Of a stretch of DNA of 64,000 nucleotides, positions 10,833 to 21,258 are shown one piece after another. The stretch spans positions 62,001-126,000 of the forward strand of contig WHUX01000115.1 in NCBI GenBank assembly GCA_015179025.1, written 5' to 3'. Positions within the stretch are counted from its first letter, which is position 1; the number at the start of each line of letters is the position of its first letter. The notes under the pieces were generated by a model. That model saw only the letters and a list, made by a program, of their open reading frames with translations. It ran no database searches and was not told the DNA's origin. This DNA is from Terfezia claveryi (taxonomy: Eukaryota > Ascomycota > Pezizomycetes > Pezizales > Pezizaceae). A program made the position numbers and the translations under genes.

Positions 10833-12544
10833 GGCTCCAGCTGGCATTGTGTCTCACAATGTAAGAGCACATTCTCCGCCTCTTACATTGAGATTTAACC
10901 GTTCAGGACTTGTGCCCGGGCCTGTGTACATATACGAGTAATTGTGGTCTTTTCACGTGCCCACCTCTTGGCAATGGCATCTCGCATCTCTGACTACATT
11001 TCTTATACCTGGACACGTCTCATGCATCATTGCACTGTTCTGTAGCATAGTGGTATAGCACCCACTGGTAACCAGGGTTCGAAGGTCACTTGATTTTCAG
11101 ATATAATTGATGGCGGAACTCGTTTTATTTTTGCTGATATTTTTCCGACCCGTTACTGGGACGAATACATGAAAAAACTGGTTTTGTTTGAGCTTTCAAG
11201 CCCAAAGAACCCGACCGAATGCATGGACGTTAGGTAGTCGACTGGAACATCAACTAGTTGGCAACCCTCAGTTCCGTATGATTGCCAAGAGTGCAAAAAA
11301 ATCTGATTCCAAAAGTGGCCCACTTACTCACGCACTTGGTTAGGTACAGTATATCTAATCTGGAGGCAGTCGGGCTTGTGTCTGTCGGCTGGAGGGGTAT
11401 TCAGGATTAAGTAGTCCTCCTGGCGAAAACCCACACTGTAACCACAGCAAAGAGAAGAATATGTACGTTCAGAACAAGCCAACAGCAGGCAATTAGGTTG
11501 ATATATGTCAAAATTCAGATACGAACTTCTCTTTACTCTCTCTTTCTGGTTAAATTACTTCTCCCAGCCCGTGAAATTCCACGGTCCTCCTCCACCTAGT
11601 AAATGCATGTGCATTCTCCCCGACTCCCTCCCATTCGACAGCTTTCCCTGACTTTCCCCTTACAAAAATCTTACTAGTGATAATTGAGCATAGTAATCTC
11701 GTTCCAAGTTATCCCGCTATGCCAGCACGTAGTAGGGAGGCCGCACCAGACAGATCCCTCGCTACCAGAGTCCCTGCTCCCGTACAGCTCGGTCGTTTAG
11801 CCAAGTCCCCCTTCTGCGTTTTGGAGAGTGTGTTATATATAAGCTGAAGAAAGCCGTTTCCGATGCATTGAGGAGCTGATAAGTGCTGTCTATCCCACAG
11901 GGCATATATGTGCTAAAGAAAGTGTTTGGTGTTAGCTATTGTAATCTTTTGCAGGTTAACCAGTGGCAAAGTGAGAAGGGAGATGTACCCCAAAGCTTCA
12001 GATGGCTATATTACGAACCACTGAAAGTACCAATATCCAAACTGAGCTCGTGGTAAGTTGCAGGTGAACAGGATGCCCTTGTTTCGTTGTGAATAAGATA
12101 GTCTATTAGGTTGGTTTGTCATTGGTGGTGTTTTGATTCTGCTCTCACCATATGCACGATTGCGCTCGAGGCATTCGCTGATCACGAGTGAGAAAGGCGA
12201 GCCTAGAGCACAGGGAGCTAGGACGAGAGGTCAGTGATTAAGAAAAGAAGTAGGAAGGGGAAACATACCATATTACTTATCTCTAATCTCTAAATTTACC
12301 TGGGGACACAGTTCGTAGGAACTGAACTCGTGTCTAGGAGCGCTATATTACGAGCAGGCTCTTGAACTGTTAGTTGGACTTAAATTTAGCTCATCGAAAT
12401 CGAGGAGTTCCTTTGCAGGGACCTGGGGGAAAATGAGGTAAAATATTTATTTTACTGAAGGCTGTGGGGGCCTCAATTCCGTCTGGATGTTCTGGGATTG
12501 ACGGTAGCAGCTTCAGTTTGTATTGTGCAGCCAAGCTAAGCCGG
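10833..12544. other. Intergenic; no protein gene seen
   Basis: Only short frames without signal are present. The one feature of note is a tRNA-like stretch at about 11040-11090. The remainder gives no recognisable repeat, promoter or coding pattern. Confidence 0.45.
11040..11095 (+). repeat. tRNA-like A and B boxes (possible SINE head or tRNA relic)
   Basis: TAGCATAGTGGTA resembles an RNA polymerase III A box, and 25-30 bases downstream GGTTCGAAGG resembles a B box. I cannot fold a full cloverleaf with a paired acceptor stem. A decayed tRNA or a tRNA-derived SINE is more likely than a working tRNA gene. Confidence 0.3.
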
Positions 12545-12554
12545 GCCTAGAGGA

Positions 12555-12632
12555 TGATTTTTTTTTTTTTTTTTTTTAGATACTCATTACTCCTATTTGG
12601 TCCCAGTAAGGGGACCATGAGGAGTAGAGGAG
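12555..12632 (-). mobile_element. LINE 3'-tail copy (outer-LINE family)
   Basis: A T run at about 12560-12578 is followed by ACTCATTACTCCTATTTGGT and GGGGACCATGAGGAG. Read on the minus strand this is the 3' end plus poly(A) of the LINE whose larger copy ends at 33430, where the same order is seen (poly-T, then TACCTATTCGG and GGGGCCATGAGGAG). It is a severely 5'-truncated insertion. I could not find its target-site duplication. Confidence 0.6.
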
Positions 12633-13348
12633 CTAAGTAGAAGGAGGAGTTAGCGTTCGACATTGAAAAGAACAAGAAGCGGTATCTAACACAGGCAGTA
12701 AGAAGTGAAGTGAGAAACATACCTACACGAGGAGGAATAGTTCCTGAATCCTTTGGAACCCTCACCGGAAGAGTAAAAGTTTGAGGCAGCAGGTACTGTG
12801 CTGGTGATTGTGGCGGGCAGAGTGCTCTTCCAAAGCTCCCGGTTTCCAATCCACTCCAGTACTTGCACTCGCAGATAACATGTGGAGGTGCTGGGTCTCC
12901 CTTACTGTGCATGGCACCAGCCAGGTTCTAGTATGAAAAGTTAGTGGTTGACATAAACAAGACCTAGATAGCAAGAAGTGAGTATAAAAATACCTAAAGA
13001 AAGAACTGAGGATAAAATCTTTGGACGACCATCCAGCACCAAGTGGGAAACGGATAGCTCGGCCGTGTAGGCTACTTAGCATTGATGCTCATTCAGTAAA
13101 CAGTTAAAACTGGAGTTGCAGAGCACTAGGTCTTAAGAGTAGCAGTCAGTGTTTCATATAAGTAAGAATCTGGAGGAGGGCAAGGAGATGCAGAAGCATG
13201 TAAAGAAAAGGCAGTAGGAACTTAAGAGGACAAACATACCCTGGAACTTGAAATTGGACTTTTCCAGTGCTATCGCTAGCAAACCTGGAGGATACTGGCT
13301 ATATTGGGCATGACTGCCCGGATAGTAAAGTCTTAAAAAGGTAACCAT
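12633..13348 (-). CDS. Possible spliced gene of unknown function
   Basis: Three intron-like intervals can be read on the minus strand: 13239-13126 (GTATGT...CTAG; a later acceptor leaves an exon open to the next donor), 12993-12928 (GTATTT, CACTAAC branch, CTAG) and 12722-12633 (GTATGT, GCTAAC branch, CTTAG). Between them lie open stretches, for example one encoding DGRPKILSSVLS and one encoding a Cys-Lys-Tyr-Trp segment and PQTFTLPVRVPKDSG. I could not keep one phase through all exons, so the model is incomplete or the gene is decayed. Its 3' end abuts the LINE tail. No domain recognised. Confidence 0.25.
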
Positions 13349-13524
13349 CAGTGACAGGAGAGTGTTGGTCCTCGTTCTGGTTATGGACAGAGAAGCTTCA
13401 AAGCAGATATATGTTGCTAATAGGTTTGGAAGTGTGTTGACGAATGCCAGTTGAGACAGGACAATCTAATATTAATAAGGGAAATAGTCACTGACTGTGA
13501 GTGAGTAGGGAAAGACTTTGGAGT

Positions 13525-13597
13525 AGTATAGGTCTTTGAAGCGGTATAGGACTTTGAAACCGTATAAGACTTTGAAGCGGTACAAGACTTTACGAAG
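13525..13597 (+). repeat. 18-bp tandem repeat, about four copies
   Basis: The unit TATAGGACTTTGAAGCGG recurs with small changes at an 18-base spacing. The last copy is degenerate. No coding role is apparent. Confidence 0.8.
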
Positions 13598-14009
13598 CAG
13601 TTGAGAAAAGAGGAGGTTTAGCAATGACTGTTGAGAAGTACTAATATTTGAAATGGGGAAAGAATTTCCTCGTTGAGTGGAAAGATATGTGATGGAGAGA
13701 GATGTGGGAGGAGTGAAGAACGGAGGGAGGGAAAGGAAGAAAGAAAAAGAGCAAAAGGACCAGACTTATAGAGCAAGGACAGAGTGGGGGAAGGGCAAGA
13801 GAAAGCAGTCCCGAGACTAGGGCAAGAGCGGAGCGTATTGTAGATAACAACGAATTTCTCCTTGGCTTGAAGACGGCACTATCAGGTTCTCTAGAAGTTT
13901 CTGCGTATGTTGTATGGCGTTTGTGTTTGCCCTCGGCGTTGAGCAAGGATTGGAGTTGGTGTGGGGGGACGTCAACAACAATGGTCAGAGAAAATATTAG
14001 GGAGCAAAC

Positions 14010-14142
14010 TGATGCACCAGCCCTGCATAGCGACACCCGGGGGCATCAAATAAGACTTCACGATCACCGCACTAGCCGGTAGGTAAAAGAACGGGATGAA
14101 TGCATACAAGGGGCTCATGTACGTTGTTACAGGCAAGCGCCT
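14010..14142 (+). repeat. Dispersed repeat, copy 1 (copy 2 at 15957-16090)
   Basis: The block starts GATGCACCAGCCCTGCATAG and includes CACGATCACCGCACTAGCCG and CGTTGTTACAGGCAA. All recur in the same order 1.95 kb downstream with about 85-90 percent identity by eye. Copy 2 ends 15 bases before the left end of the Pogo element. Confidence 0.85.
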
Positions 14143-14563
14143 GTTCGGATATTGGTTGCGTAAGATTGGAAAAGTAGAGGATTGGCGGTGTAGCACAAAA
14201 CGCGGCACATATACTGCAATGCAGGGAAATTGGTAATGGAAAGAGGAGACAGTGGGAGGAGATTGGAAGGACCCCGGAGTGGTGCAGAAGCAGCATATAT
14301 TTTCCTACATTCATTTCTATAGACTTGATTCTTCTACGATATTGCTATTGCGGGATGGAGCTTGGAGAAGGAAGAAAATCATGTATCTAGGAGCTGGCGC
14401 AGCTCAGGGGTTGGACAATCCAACCGTGCTACTGCTCATGGATACGCGCCCCGTCATATGAAGATAGTATAAATACAAGTACTGATTCCCCCTCAAAAAG
14501 ATCCCAGTCAGCCCATATGAAGTCTCACGGACCCATACAAGAAAGAAGACGTTACCCTGAACT

Positions 14564-14665
14564 CGGAATCTCTTTTTAAAATACTCATTACGCCTATTCG
14601 GTCCACCCAGAAATCCAGGTGGATTCATAATCTCAAGGGCGGCCCCTCCCGGCAAAAGGGGAGAG
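14564..14665 (-). mobile_element. LINE 3'-tail copy (outer-LINE family)
   Basis: CTTTTTAAAATACTCATTAC followed by GCCTATTCGGTCC and CCAGGTGGATTC matches, on the minus strand, the 3' terminus of the LINE ending at 33430. The poly(A) is short (TTTTT). It is a 5'-truncated copy. Confidence 0.55.
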
Positions 14666-14892
14666 TCCAGGAAGTGAGAATCAAAGGTAAAAATAGAATA
14701 AGTGGCTGTTCTCTCTCAGCAGAACTGATAGTCACAATATTTATAGATCCCCTCTTGAAGCATATCAGAATTCCAGTTATTTGCAAATATTTAAAAGGGA
14801 TGCTTATAAATTCAAATTCCATACTCTTCCTCATTTGCCCCATAATCACACCTCTCGAATACATACAGGTACTTTTATTCCAGGCCTGCTGG

Positions 14893-15012
14893 CTAGCCTA
14901 GAACCCCGGCAAGCATCATTTCTTTCTTGGGTTCAGCTGCTTTGCAGAAACTCACATTGGATCCATTATTCTTGTTTGCTGTATTCTCGTGATGGACGGT
15001 AGTAAGAATCAT
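14893..15012 (-). pseudogene. Diverged fragment of the zinc-ribbon micro-gene family
   Basis: From the ATG at 15012 on the minus strand the product starts MILTTVHHENT. Its immediate upstream sequence (TCATTGTGGTGGG on the plus strand) is the same as that preceding the intact copy at 15223-15447. Only one Cys remains in the 39-residue frame, so the zinc ribbon is absent. Probably a decayed tandem duplicate. Confidence 0.35.
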
Positions 15013-15222
15013 TGTGGTGGGAAATCTGTTTCTATATATATATATGTATGTGTGCGTTATGATGGACTGGAGGCTCAAAAGGCGGGAATGGGATAATTAG
15101 GAATTCATTTCATTTACATCGGCAAGTAAGATATAAAATTACAATTTAATCTTCACACAAACTTTCAATTCTCATTCTCCTAAGCACAGGCAAATGCAAA
15201 AGTTATTAGTCCATACTAAACT

Positions 15223-15447
15223 CTAAAGAACCGAGGTTTGGAGGCTTAGTGCGGCCGAGCCTCCATAGCTAGTCTCTAGTAGAACCTTGACTGGTTGCAC
15301 CTGTGGAGGCACTGTAGGGTACAACCCACAAGTCGCACAACGCAGAAACTTAGGCTTTTTTGCCCCACAGTTTGGGCAATAGATCCATTCCTGTCTTTTG
15401 CTGTCATCATCGGTCTCGGTAATGATGGTATCGCTAGTGAGAGTCAT
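15223..15447 (-). CDS. 74-aa zinc-ribbon micro-protein
   Basis: An uninterrupted frame begins MTLTSDTIITETDDD and contains the pattern YCPNCGAKKPKFLRCATCG (residues about 23-41). These two CxxC pairs 12 residues apart fit a zinc ribbon. The tail (VPPQVQPVKVLL...) is Pro/Val-rich and neutral. Related sequences lie at 3771-3899 and 14893-15012, and KPKF-CxxC peptides occur at 1.4-2.5 kb, so this is a small multicopy family. Zinc ribbons often mediate nucleic-acid or protein contacts; the actual role is unknown. This is the only copy keeping all four Cys. Confidence 0.5.
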   Translation of the reverse strand: MTLTSDTIITETDDDSKRQEWIYCPNCGAKKPKFLRCATCGLYPTVPPQVQPVKVLLETSYGGSAALSLQTSVL

Positions 15448-15956
15448 TGTGGTGGGCTTTCTGTATCTATGTGTAGTGTGTTACATGTGTATGTGTATTG
15501 GTGTATGTATGGATCTGGAGGCTTAGAATATGCAAGAAAATGTAGCTATATAATGCCATAGGCATACCATGGCGATACTTATAAAAGAATTTGACCTATG
15601 TATTTCCGGGGCGAGCATATGTAGACACAGATAAACAAACACTGATGTGAGTAAAATGGCACAGCGGAGAAATCAAGAATGAGAAATCGGCATATAGGGA
15701 AAAGGAGAGAGTAGAGATATATATCGATAGGCAAGCTGATGTATATGCCTGAAATTGCAACCACTGCCTGGCAACTTCCCGCTCCAACAGAGACCATGTC
15801 ACCTGGCTGGGGAAATGAGGCACTGAATGGCCTAACATATACCGTAATAACTTGTGAACAGCAAGGATCACTTTCTAAGAAGGAACCCTTTCATATGAAG
15901 TCAATTCCCAGTCAGAAGGCAGACTATAGAGCCAAGGAGGGGTTATAGTTGGCAAC

Positions 15957-16090
15957 CTGATGCACCAGCCCTGCATAGCGACCTCGCGGAGATCAGATAA
16001 GACTTCACGATCACCGCACTAGCCGGTAGGCAAAAGAATAGGACAGGAATACACTCAAGGGGCTCACGTACGTTGTTACAGGCAATGGCC
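15957..16090 (+). repeat. Dispersed repeat, copy 2
   Basis: Second copy of the block at 14010-14142, with the same start and internal phrases. The Pogo transposon begins 15 bases after it. Confidence 0.85.
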
Positions 16091-16107
16091 CGTTGTTCTG
16101 ACCCATA

Positions 16108-18392
16108 CCATACTTCACGGGGATGCCGATCATCACGGGGATGCCGATCAGCCACAGGCCGATCAGTGGCGCAGCATTGCGGGGTAATTCCGAGGCTACA
16201 ACAACATCAGTTCGCGACGGATTTCAATACCAGCGGTAACATTAGAATCAGCAGTCCTTGCAGCATCAACTCCGAGGGATCCTACACATTTTAGGGTATC
16301 TAAGACATAGTTTGAGCGCTGGGAAAAAATTGTCCGGTATTTATCTACTCTTTATATGAGGTTTAGAAAACCGACCAAGTGGAATGTATAAGCTAATGTG
16401 GGACCAGTGCAAGCCGGGAACGAGCAATGGGAAGGCTAAAGCAACGCAAGCAAGTTTCAGAGGCTCAACGAGAGCTGCACATTCGGCGCGCAATTTTGGC
16501 ATTTGAACAGAGAAAATACACATCAATCCGGAAGACAGCAGCAGCCTTTGGACTTCCCTATGCTACATTACATGGGCGGTTAAATGGTGCAGAATCCCGT
16601 GTAAAGGGGCATGTTGTACAACAGTTGTGTACACCAGCAGAAGAGAAGGCAATTATACGATGGATTTTAAAATTAGAGGAGTGGGGATTCCCTCCTCGAA
16701 TTTTACATGTGAAGGAGGGTGTTGCCTTATTAAAAGGTACCGAGTGGAATGAAAAATCTGCAGTAGGGAAAAATTGGATTACTCGCTTTCTGGATCGTCA
16801 CCCCTTTCTTGTTTCAAAGCTCAGCAGCCAGTTTGACAAAAAAAGAATCAAGGCTAGCAATCCTGAAATTATCCGAGATCACTTCAATAAGCTTTTACAG
16901 CTTAAGCGGCTTTACCAAATCACCGATGCTACAACCTACAATATGGATGAGAAGGGATTTAGGCAAGGGATTTCAGATCGAGCTAAGGTTATTTGCTTAA
17001 GACGTGGTCGAGGTATGACTGGTAAACTAGCAACAGATGGAAATCGAGAGATGATTACAGTGGTAGAAGCAATATCTGGAGAAGGCATTGTACTACCTCC
17101 TTTAATTATATATAAAGGTGCAGGACATTATATGGGCTGGTATCAATCTTTGAAAAATCCGGAAGTGGATTGTGATGGCTGGAAGTTTACTTACTCGAAA
17201 AAAGGTTGGACTAGTCATATGTTGGGGATGGAATGGATTAAACATTTTCATAAGGTAACAAAAGAAATAGTGATGGGTGGAGAATGGAGACTGCTAATCG
17301 TGGATAGTCATGGATCTCATATTACAGTTGAGTTTATTGAATTCTGCCTTAGTGTTAACATCATTGCCTACTGTTTACCAGCACACTCTACTCATCTACT
17401 TCAACCACTCGATGTCGGATTATTTTCACCACTACAGAAAGCTTATGGGGTACAGGTTGATCGTCTTGTTCGGTTTGGGAATGTGGCAGTCACCAAAGGC
17501 AACTTTCTTCCTATGCTTATAATAGCACGAACTACAACATATACTAAGAAGAATATCCTCAGTGCATGGCGAGGAGCAGGTCTCATTCCATTTAATTCAA
17601 GACATGTCTTAGACAAGTTAACGCATGGACAAGCTCTGCCAAGAGCCCGTGCACCTGCCCCACCATCAGAACCCCCTACACCTCGTAATACAGCCGAGCT
17701 TCATCGACGAGTAAGACAGGCTACTCTTCGACTAAAATCCAAAGAAGCGGACCTTGATCGTGCAGATTTGGCAGACTTAATTCAGCAACTTGAGAAGTTT
17801 GGTATTGCTGCAGATAAGGACCGGGAGCTAGAGCGGAGAACACTACAGCAGTGGCAAGAGGCACAGAAGCTTGAAGCTAAAGTTGATCGGAGGGAGCTAG
17901 GAAGGTCTCATGGTCGGGTTATGGATGGAAAGACCCTCAAGGAGTTATATATTGAACGAGAGGCAATGGAAGCAAAAAAGAAGAAACGGCTGCAGAAGTC
18001 CTCTAAACAGCTCGGCAAACCTCTACAACCCAGCCCCCATCCCTTCCGCAAGCAATCTGGAAAACGTAAGGCAGTTTCATTTGTCACTATTTGTTCATCG
18101 GATGGGGAAGAGAGTATCAGTGGGGAAGAGCTTGATGAATGGGACAGTGATTTGGAAACTATTTCTATTACCTCGTCTAGTTCTATTTTATCTACTATTA
18201 CACTCGCTACACCTGCTACAGGGCTCCCAGCTGGGTCAGAACGGCCTCAGACACCCCCCTCCCCTACCCCAGGGCCCTCCCTGACCTCCCATATTTCTTC
18301 TAAGGTCTATGTAACTAGATCTCGTATGTCCGGTAGATAGCCGAAAAATTGATCGGTTTCCCAGTGATGATCGGCATCCCCGTGAAGTATGG
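16108..18392 (+). mobile_element. Pogo/Fot1-type DNA transposon, complete
   Basis: The ends at 16106-16136 and 18364-18394 are inverted repeats (CCATACTTCACGGGGATGCC and its complement, 31 bases including flanking TA, apparently exact). Both are bounded by TA, the target duplicated by Tc1/mariner-Pogo elements. The left end carries an extra partial repeat of the GGGGATGCCGATCA phrase. The element is about 2.29 kb and encodes one open transposase, so it may be young and active. It sits next to dispersed-repeat copy 2. Confidence 0.92.
16427..18340 (+). CDS. Pogo/Fot1 family transposase (DDE superfamily)
   Basis: 637 residues with no stop. Residues 1-60 form a helix-turn-helix of the psq/Pogo type (basic start, KTAAAFGLPYATLHGRL). 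Residues 65-135 match a CENP-B-like second DNA-binding domain (EWGFPPR...WITRFLDRHP). The DDE_1 catalytic domain follows: first acid in NMDEKGF (about residue 168), second in LLIVDSHGSH (about 290), third in LQPLDVGLFSPL (about 325). The C-terminal third is charged, with a predicted coiled coil near 440-545 and a Ser-rich tail. Length and order fit Fot1-like fungal transposases. It would bind the terminal repeats and move the element by cut and paste in the nucleus. Confidence 0.93.
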   Translation: MGRLKQRKQVSEAQRELHIRRAILAFEQRKYTSIRKTAAAFGLPYATLHGRLNGAESRVKGHVVQQLCTPAEEKAIIRWILKLEEWGFPPRILHVKEGVALLKGTEWNEKSAVGKNWITRFLDRHPFLVSKLSSQFDKKRIKASNPEIIRDHFNKLLQLKRLYQITDATTYNMDEKGFRQGISDRAKVICLRRGRGMTGKLATDGNREMITVVEAISGEGIVLPPLIIYKGAGHYMGWYQSLKNPEVDCDGWKFTYSKKGWTSHMLGMEWIKHFHKVTKEIVMGGEWRLLIVDSHGSHITVEFIEFCLSVNIIAYCLPAHSTHLLQPLDVGLFSPLQKAYGVQVDRLVRFGNVAVTKGNFLPMLIIARTTTYTKKNILSAWRGAGLIPFNSRHVLDKLTHGQALPRARAPAPPSEPPTPRNTAELHRRVRQATLRLKSKEADLDRADLADLIQQLEKFGIAADKDRELERRTLQQWQEAQKLEAKVDRRELGRSHGRVMDGKTLKELYIEREAMEAKKKKRLQKSSKQLGKPLQPSPHPFRKQSGKRKAVSFVTICSSDGEESISGEELDEWDSDLETISITSSSSILSTITLATPATGLPAGSERPQTPPSPTPGPSLTSHISSKVYVTRSRMSGR

Positions 18393-18394
18393 TA

Positions 18395-18559
18395 CATACA
18401 GCAATGCGACCCACCCAGCAAAGGGCCAACTATAGCTGGGTGGGCCGACCCATTCACCAATCGCGCTAATCATGGCCCATCAGCAATGGGCACAGCCCAT
18501 TCACTAATTTACCGTCGCGTGCTTCAGCTAGTTCACGAAATGTTGTACGTATATTACAT
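18395..18559. other. Spacer after the Pogo element
   Basis: Contains TGGGTGGGCCGACCCA-like short palindromic sequence near 18440. No gene. Confidence 0.4.
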
Positions 18560-18725
18560 ACAAAACAATAACTGCACGAACAAATAAACAATTCCAAAAT
18601 AGGAGCGAAATTCACCAGCACAAAAGCCAATAATATTAACCAAATAAAATACACAGACGACAGGCAAAAAATAAAATAAATAAATAAAATGAAATAATAA
18701 CCTAAATTATAATGCGATGAGAAAC
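18560..18725 (-). repeat. Inverted repeat arm, partner at 22525-22680
   Basis: Read on the minus strand, this arm (CTCATCGCATTATAATTTAG, an ATTTT-rich stretch, then GTGCTGGTGAATTTCGCTC and GGAATTGTTTATTTGTTCG) matches 22525-22680 on the plus strand at about 90 percent by eye. The two arms enclose nearly 4 kb of minisatellite and fold-back sequence. A short frame read over the arm (18466-18654) is not a gene. Confidence 0.85.
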
Positions 18726-19049
18726 AAAAATAACAAGGTAACTGAGGTTGACGACGATGTGGTCACCCTGATTTGGCAACGATCACTACTCGGGCAAAGA
18801 TCATAGTCGTATTAAAGGTTATAGAAAAAAAGGAGTCTCGATCCCTGGAGCGGTCGCTAAGAAAGACACTTATGTCAAAAGGCAAAATGAGTTACCCCAG
18901 TTCACTATACTCCGAGCGCCATCACACTACTTCTTAGGTCGCCCTCGTTGTAGACTTGTGGTTTGGTGGAGATATAGTGAACTGGAGCATTAAGGAATGG
19001 ATACCCGACAACCCTGCTCCCGGTCCGCCGACAGTGATATTAAGGCAAT

Positions 19050-19143
19050 TAACTTCTTGCCTCCACTGGGAATCGAACTCGGGCCCTCAATAAATAAACA
19101 TAAACCGTAAAGTAAAGAACTTACCACTGCGCTATGCCTACTG
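19050..19143 (-). repeat. tRNA-like A/B boxes on the minus strand
   Basis: On the minus strand TAGCGCAGTGGTAAG (A box) is followed about 45 bases later by GAGTTCGATTCCC (B box), the layout of a tRNA gene or tRNA-derived SINE. The acceptor and T stems pair poorly in my hand fold. I favour a SINE head or tRNA relic over a functional tRNA. Confidence 0.4.
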
Positions 19144-19285
19144 TCAGTTTCAAACACTATAGTGCTATATTCTGCTAAAACTCGTTACTTTTTCCACTTG
19201 CCAATTCAATTGTAGAGACAGGCGCATAGAGATAGGAAACATACAGCGCATAGAGACAGGAAACATACAGCGACAGGAAACATAC

Positions 19286-20330
19286 AGTAGCATGGATATT
19301 TGCTCGCTCTATATGCCAGCCTAGATATTTGCTCGCCCTATATGCCAGCTTGGATATTTGCTCGTTCTACATGCCAGGATATTCGTTCGCTCTATATATC
19401 GGCCTGGATATTCACTCGCTCTACATGTCAGCCTGAATATTCGCTTGCTCTATATGTTAGCCTGGATATTCGCTCGCTCAATATGCCTGCCTGGATATTC
19501 GCTCGCCCCATATATCAGCCTGGATATTTGCTCGCCCCATATATCAGCCTGGATATTTGCTCGCCCCAGATATCAGCCTGGATATTTGCTGGCCCTAGAT
19601 ATTAGCCTGGATAACCCCCTCCGGTGAGCCTGCATATTCCCCCTATATCAGCCTGGATATTTGCTCGCTCTATATGCCAGCCTGGATATTTGCTCGCTCT
19701 ATATGCCAGCCTAGATATTCGCTCGCCCTGGATATCAGCCTGGATATTAGCTCGCCCTGGATATCAGCCTGCATATTCGCTCGCCCTAGATATTAGCCTG
19801 GATATTCGCTCGCTCCATATGCCAGCCTGAATATTCGCTCGCTCTATATGTTAGCCTGGATATTCGCTCGCTCTACATGTTAGCCTGGATATTCGCTCGC
19901 TCTATATGTTAGCCTGGATATTCGCTCGCTCTACATGTCAGCCTGGATATTCGCTCGCCCTGGATATCAGCCTATATATTTGCTCGACCTAGATATCAGC
20001 CTGGATATTTGCTCGCTCTATATGTCAGCCTGAATATTCGCTCGCCTAATATGTCAGCCTGGATATTCGCTCGCCCTATATGTCAGCCTGGATATTCGCT
20101 TGCCCTATATGTCAGCTTGGATATTTGCTCGCTCTAGATATCAGCCTGGATAACCGCCTCCGGTGAGCCTGGATATTCCCCCTATATCTCGCTGGATATT
20201 CGCTCGCCATGGATATCAGCCTGGATATTCGCTCGCTCCATATGCCAACCTGAATATTCGCTCGCGCTGGATATCAGCCTGGATATTCGCTTGCCCTATA
20301 TGTCAGCCGGGATATTCGATTGCCGGTACA
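19286..20330 (+). repeat. 29-bp minisatellite, about 35 copies
   Basis: The unit GATATTCGCTCGCCCTATAT plus GTCAGCCTG repeats every 29 bases, with variation mostly at C/T, A/G and the last nine bases. Two interruptions carry an AACC(C/G)CCTCCGGTGAGCCT variant (19610 and 20150). Because 29 is not a multiple of three, each frame runs through all three phases of the unit, so long frames appear in several phases. I treat these as by-products of the repeat and not as genes. Confidence 0.95.
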
Positions 20331-20436
20331 ATGCGGGTGGATGTGGCTAATTAGCAAGAAGAATGGGTGTGCAAAGCCCGTAGATGTGGGTAATAAGGCA
20401 GAATAAGGGAGCATGTGTGGAGCGCTAGTATGTGTG

Positions 20437-20595
20437 TAATTGGGGTGATATGCGGGTGATTGGGGTGAACAATGGGGTGATGGGGATGAACAATGGTTTG
20501 GGCAAAGTGGTAATTGGGGTGAACAATGGGGTGATTGGGATGAACAATGGTTTGGGCAAAGCGGTAATTGGGGTGAACAATGGGGTGACAGGAAT
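20437..20595 (+). repeat. 54-bp tandem repeat
   Basis: The unit GTAATTGGGGTGAACAATGG plus GGTGATTGGGATGAACAATGG and GTTTGGGCAAAGC recurs about 2.5 times and has an internal 21-base sub-repeat. It creates an 18-residue repeat in a plus-strand frame (20432-21097) and a His/Pro-rich frame on the other strand. Neither has other support as a gene. Confidence 0.9.
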
Positions 20596-20789
20596 TTACA
20601 ACTGCGCTTGGATGCGGGTGATTGGTGTAACACATGGAGGATTGGTGTGGGCCGAATACGCAAATCACCCCAAATCAATTTGTATGCGAGGACGCAGGGG
20701 TGGGAGGGTGATGCACTATGACACGGCAAATCACCCTCACGTAAAATTTTATGGGGTGACGCGAGGACGGACCGTCCTCGGGCTGAGAT

Positions 20790-21140
20790 GCACTGATCAC
20801 AGGTCCTCCACCTATCACCAGTTGGCGTACATGTCCAGTCCGAATGATCGAAGGTTTTTCTGCACCTCGGGCAGGCAGGTGGTTGGTGGGGCTGAGCTGG
20901 CTGTTGTTCGAGGTGATTTTGCTGCTGTTCTAATTCTTCTAATTCTTCCCGCCGTTTACTCTATAGACATGGACATAGTTAAATCAATGCCATATATTTA
21001 TCGAATGGGCTACTTGGAAAACTTGCGGTCAACTTCACAATCCGTCTCCCAGACCTGCACCGATCACAGGTCCTCCACCTATCACCGGTTTGCGTGAATG
21101 TCCATTCTGATGGATCGAACGGTTTTCTACACCTTGAGCA
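20790..21140 (+). repeat. Direct duplication of an 85-bp block
   Basis: GATCACAGGTCCTCCACCTA at 20795 and again at 21061 head two copies of about 85 bases. Both continue with a variant of ATGTCCAxTCxGAxxGATCGAA. Between the copies there is no recognisable gene. Confidence 0.75.
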
Positions 21141-21182
21141 CGAAACAGGGTTTATTTAATGCGCCATAACGGGGTCTCGTAG

Positions 21183-21258
21183 TTGGTATGCGGTGCGAGT
21201 TGTGGCAGTTGGTATGCGGTGCGGGTTGTGGCAGTTGGTATGCGGTGCGCAGGCGGGG
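21183..21258 (+). repeat. 27-bp tandem repeat, three copies
   Basis: GTTGGTATGCGGTGCG followed by (A/G)GTTGTGGCA recurs three times in a row. Confidence 0.85.

Noticed and set aside
12686..12722. 37-base intron (GTATGT...GTTAG) in the 12.6-13.3 kb gene candidate
   Set aside because: Too short for a usual fungal intron; a 90-base version with a GCTAAC branch and CTTAG acceptor at 12633 is better.
19050..19143. A functional tRNA gene on the minus strand
   Set aside because: A and B boxes are good but acceptor and T stems do not pair; listed only as tRNA-like.
19300..19830. Long repetitive frames across the 29-bp array (101, 89 and 68 codons)
   Set aside because: They are periodic read-through of a satellite whose unit is not a multiple of three; the same peptides occur in several frames and there is no start context or splice pattern.
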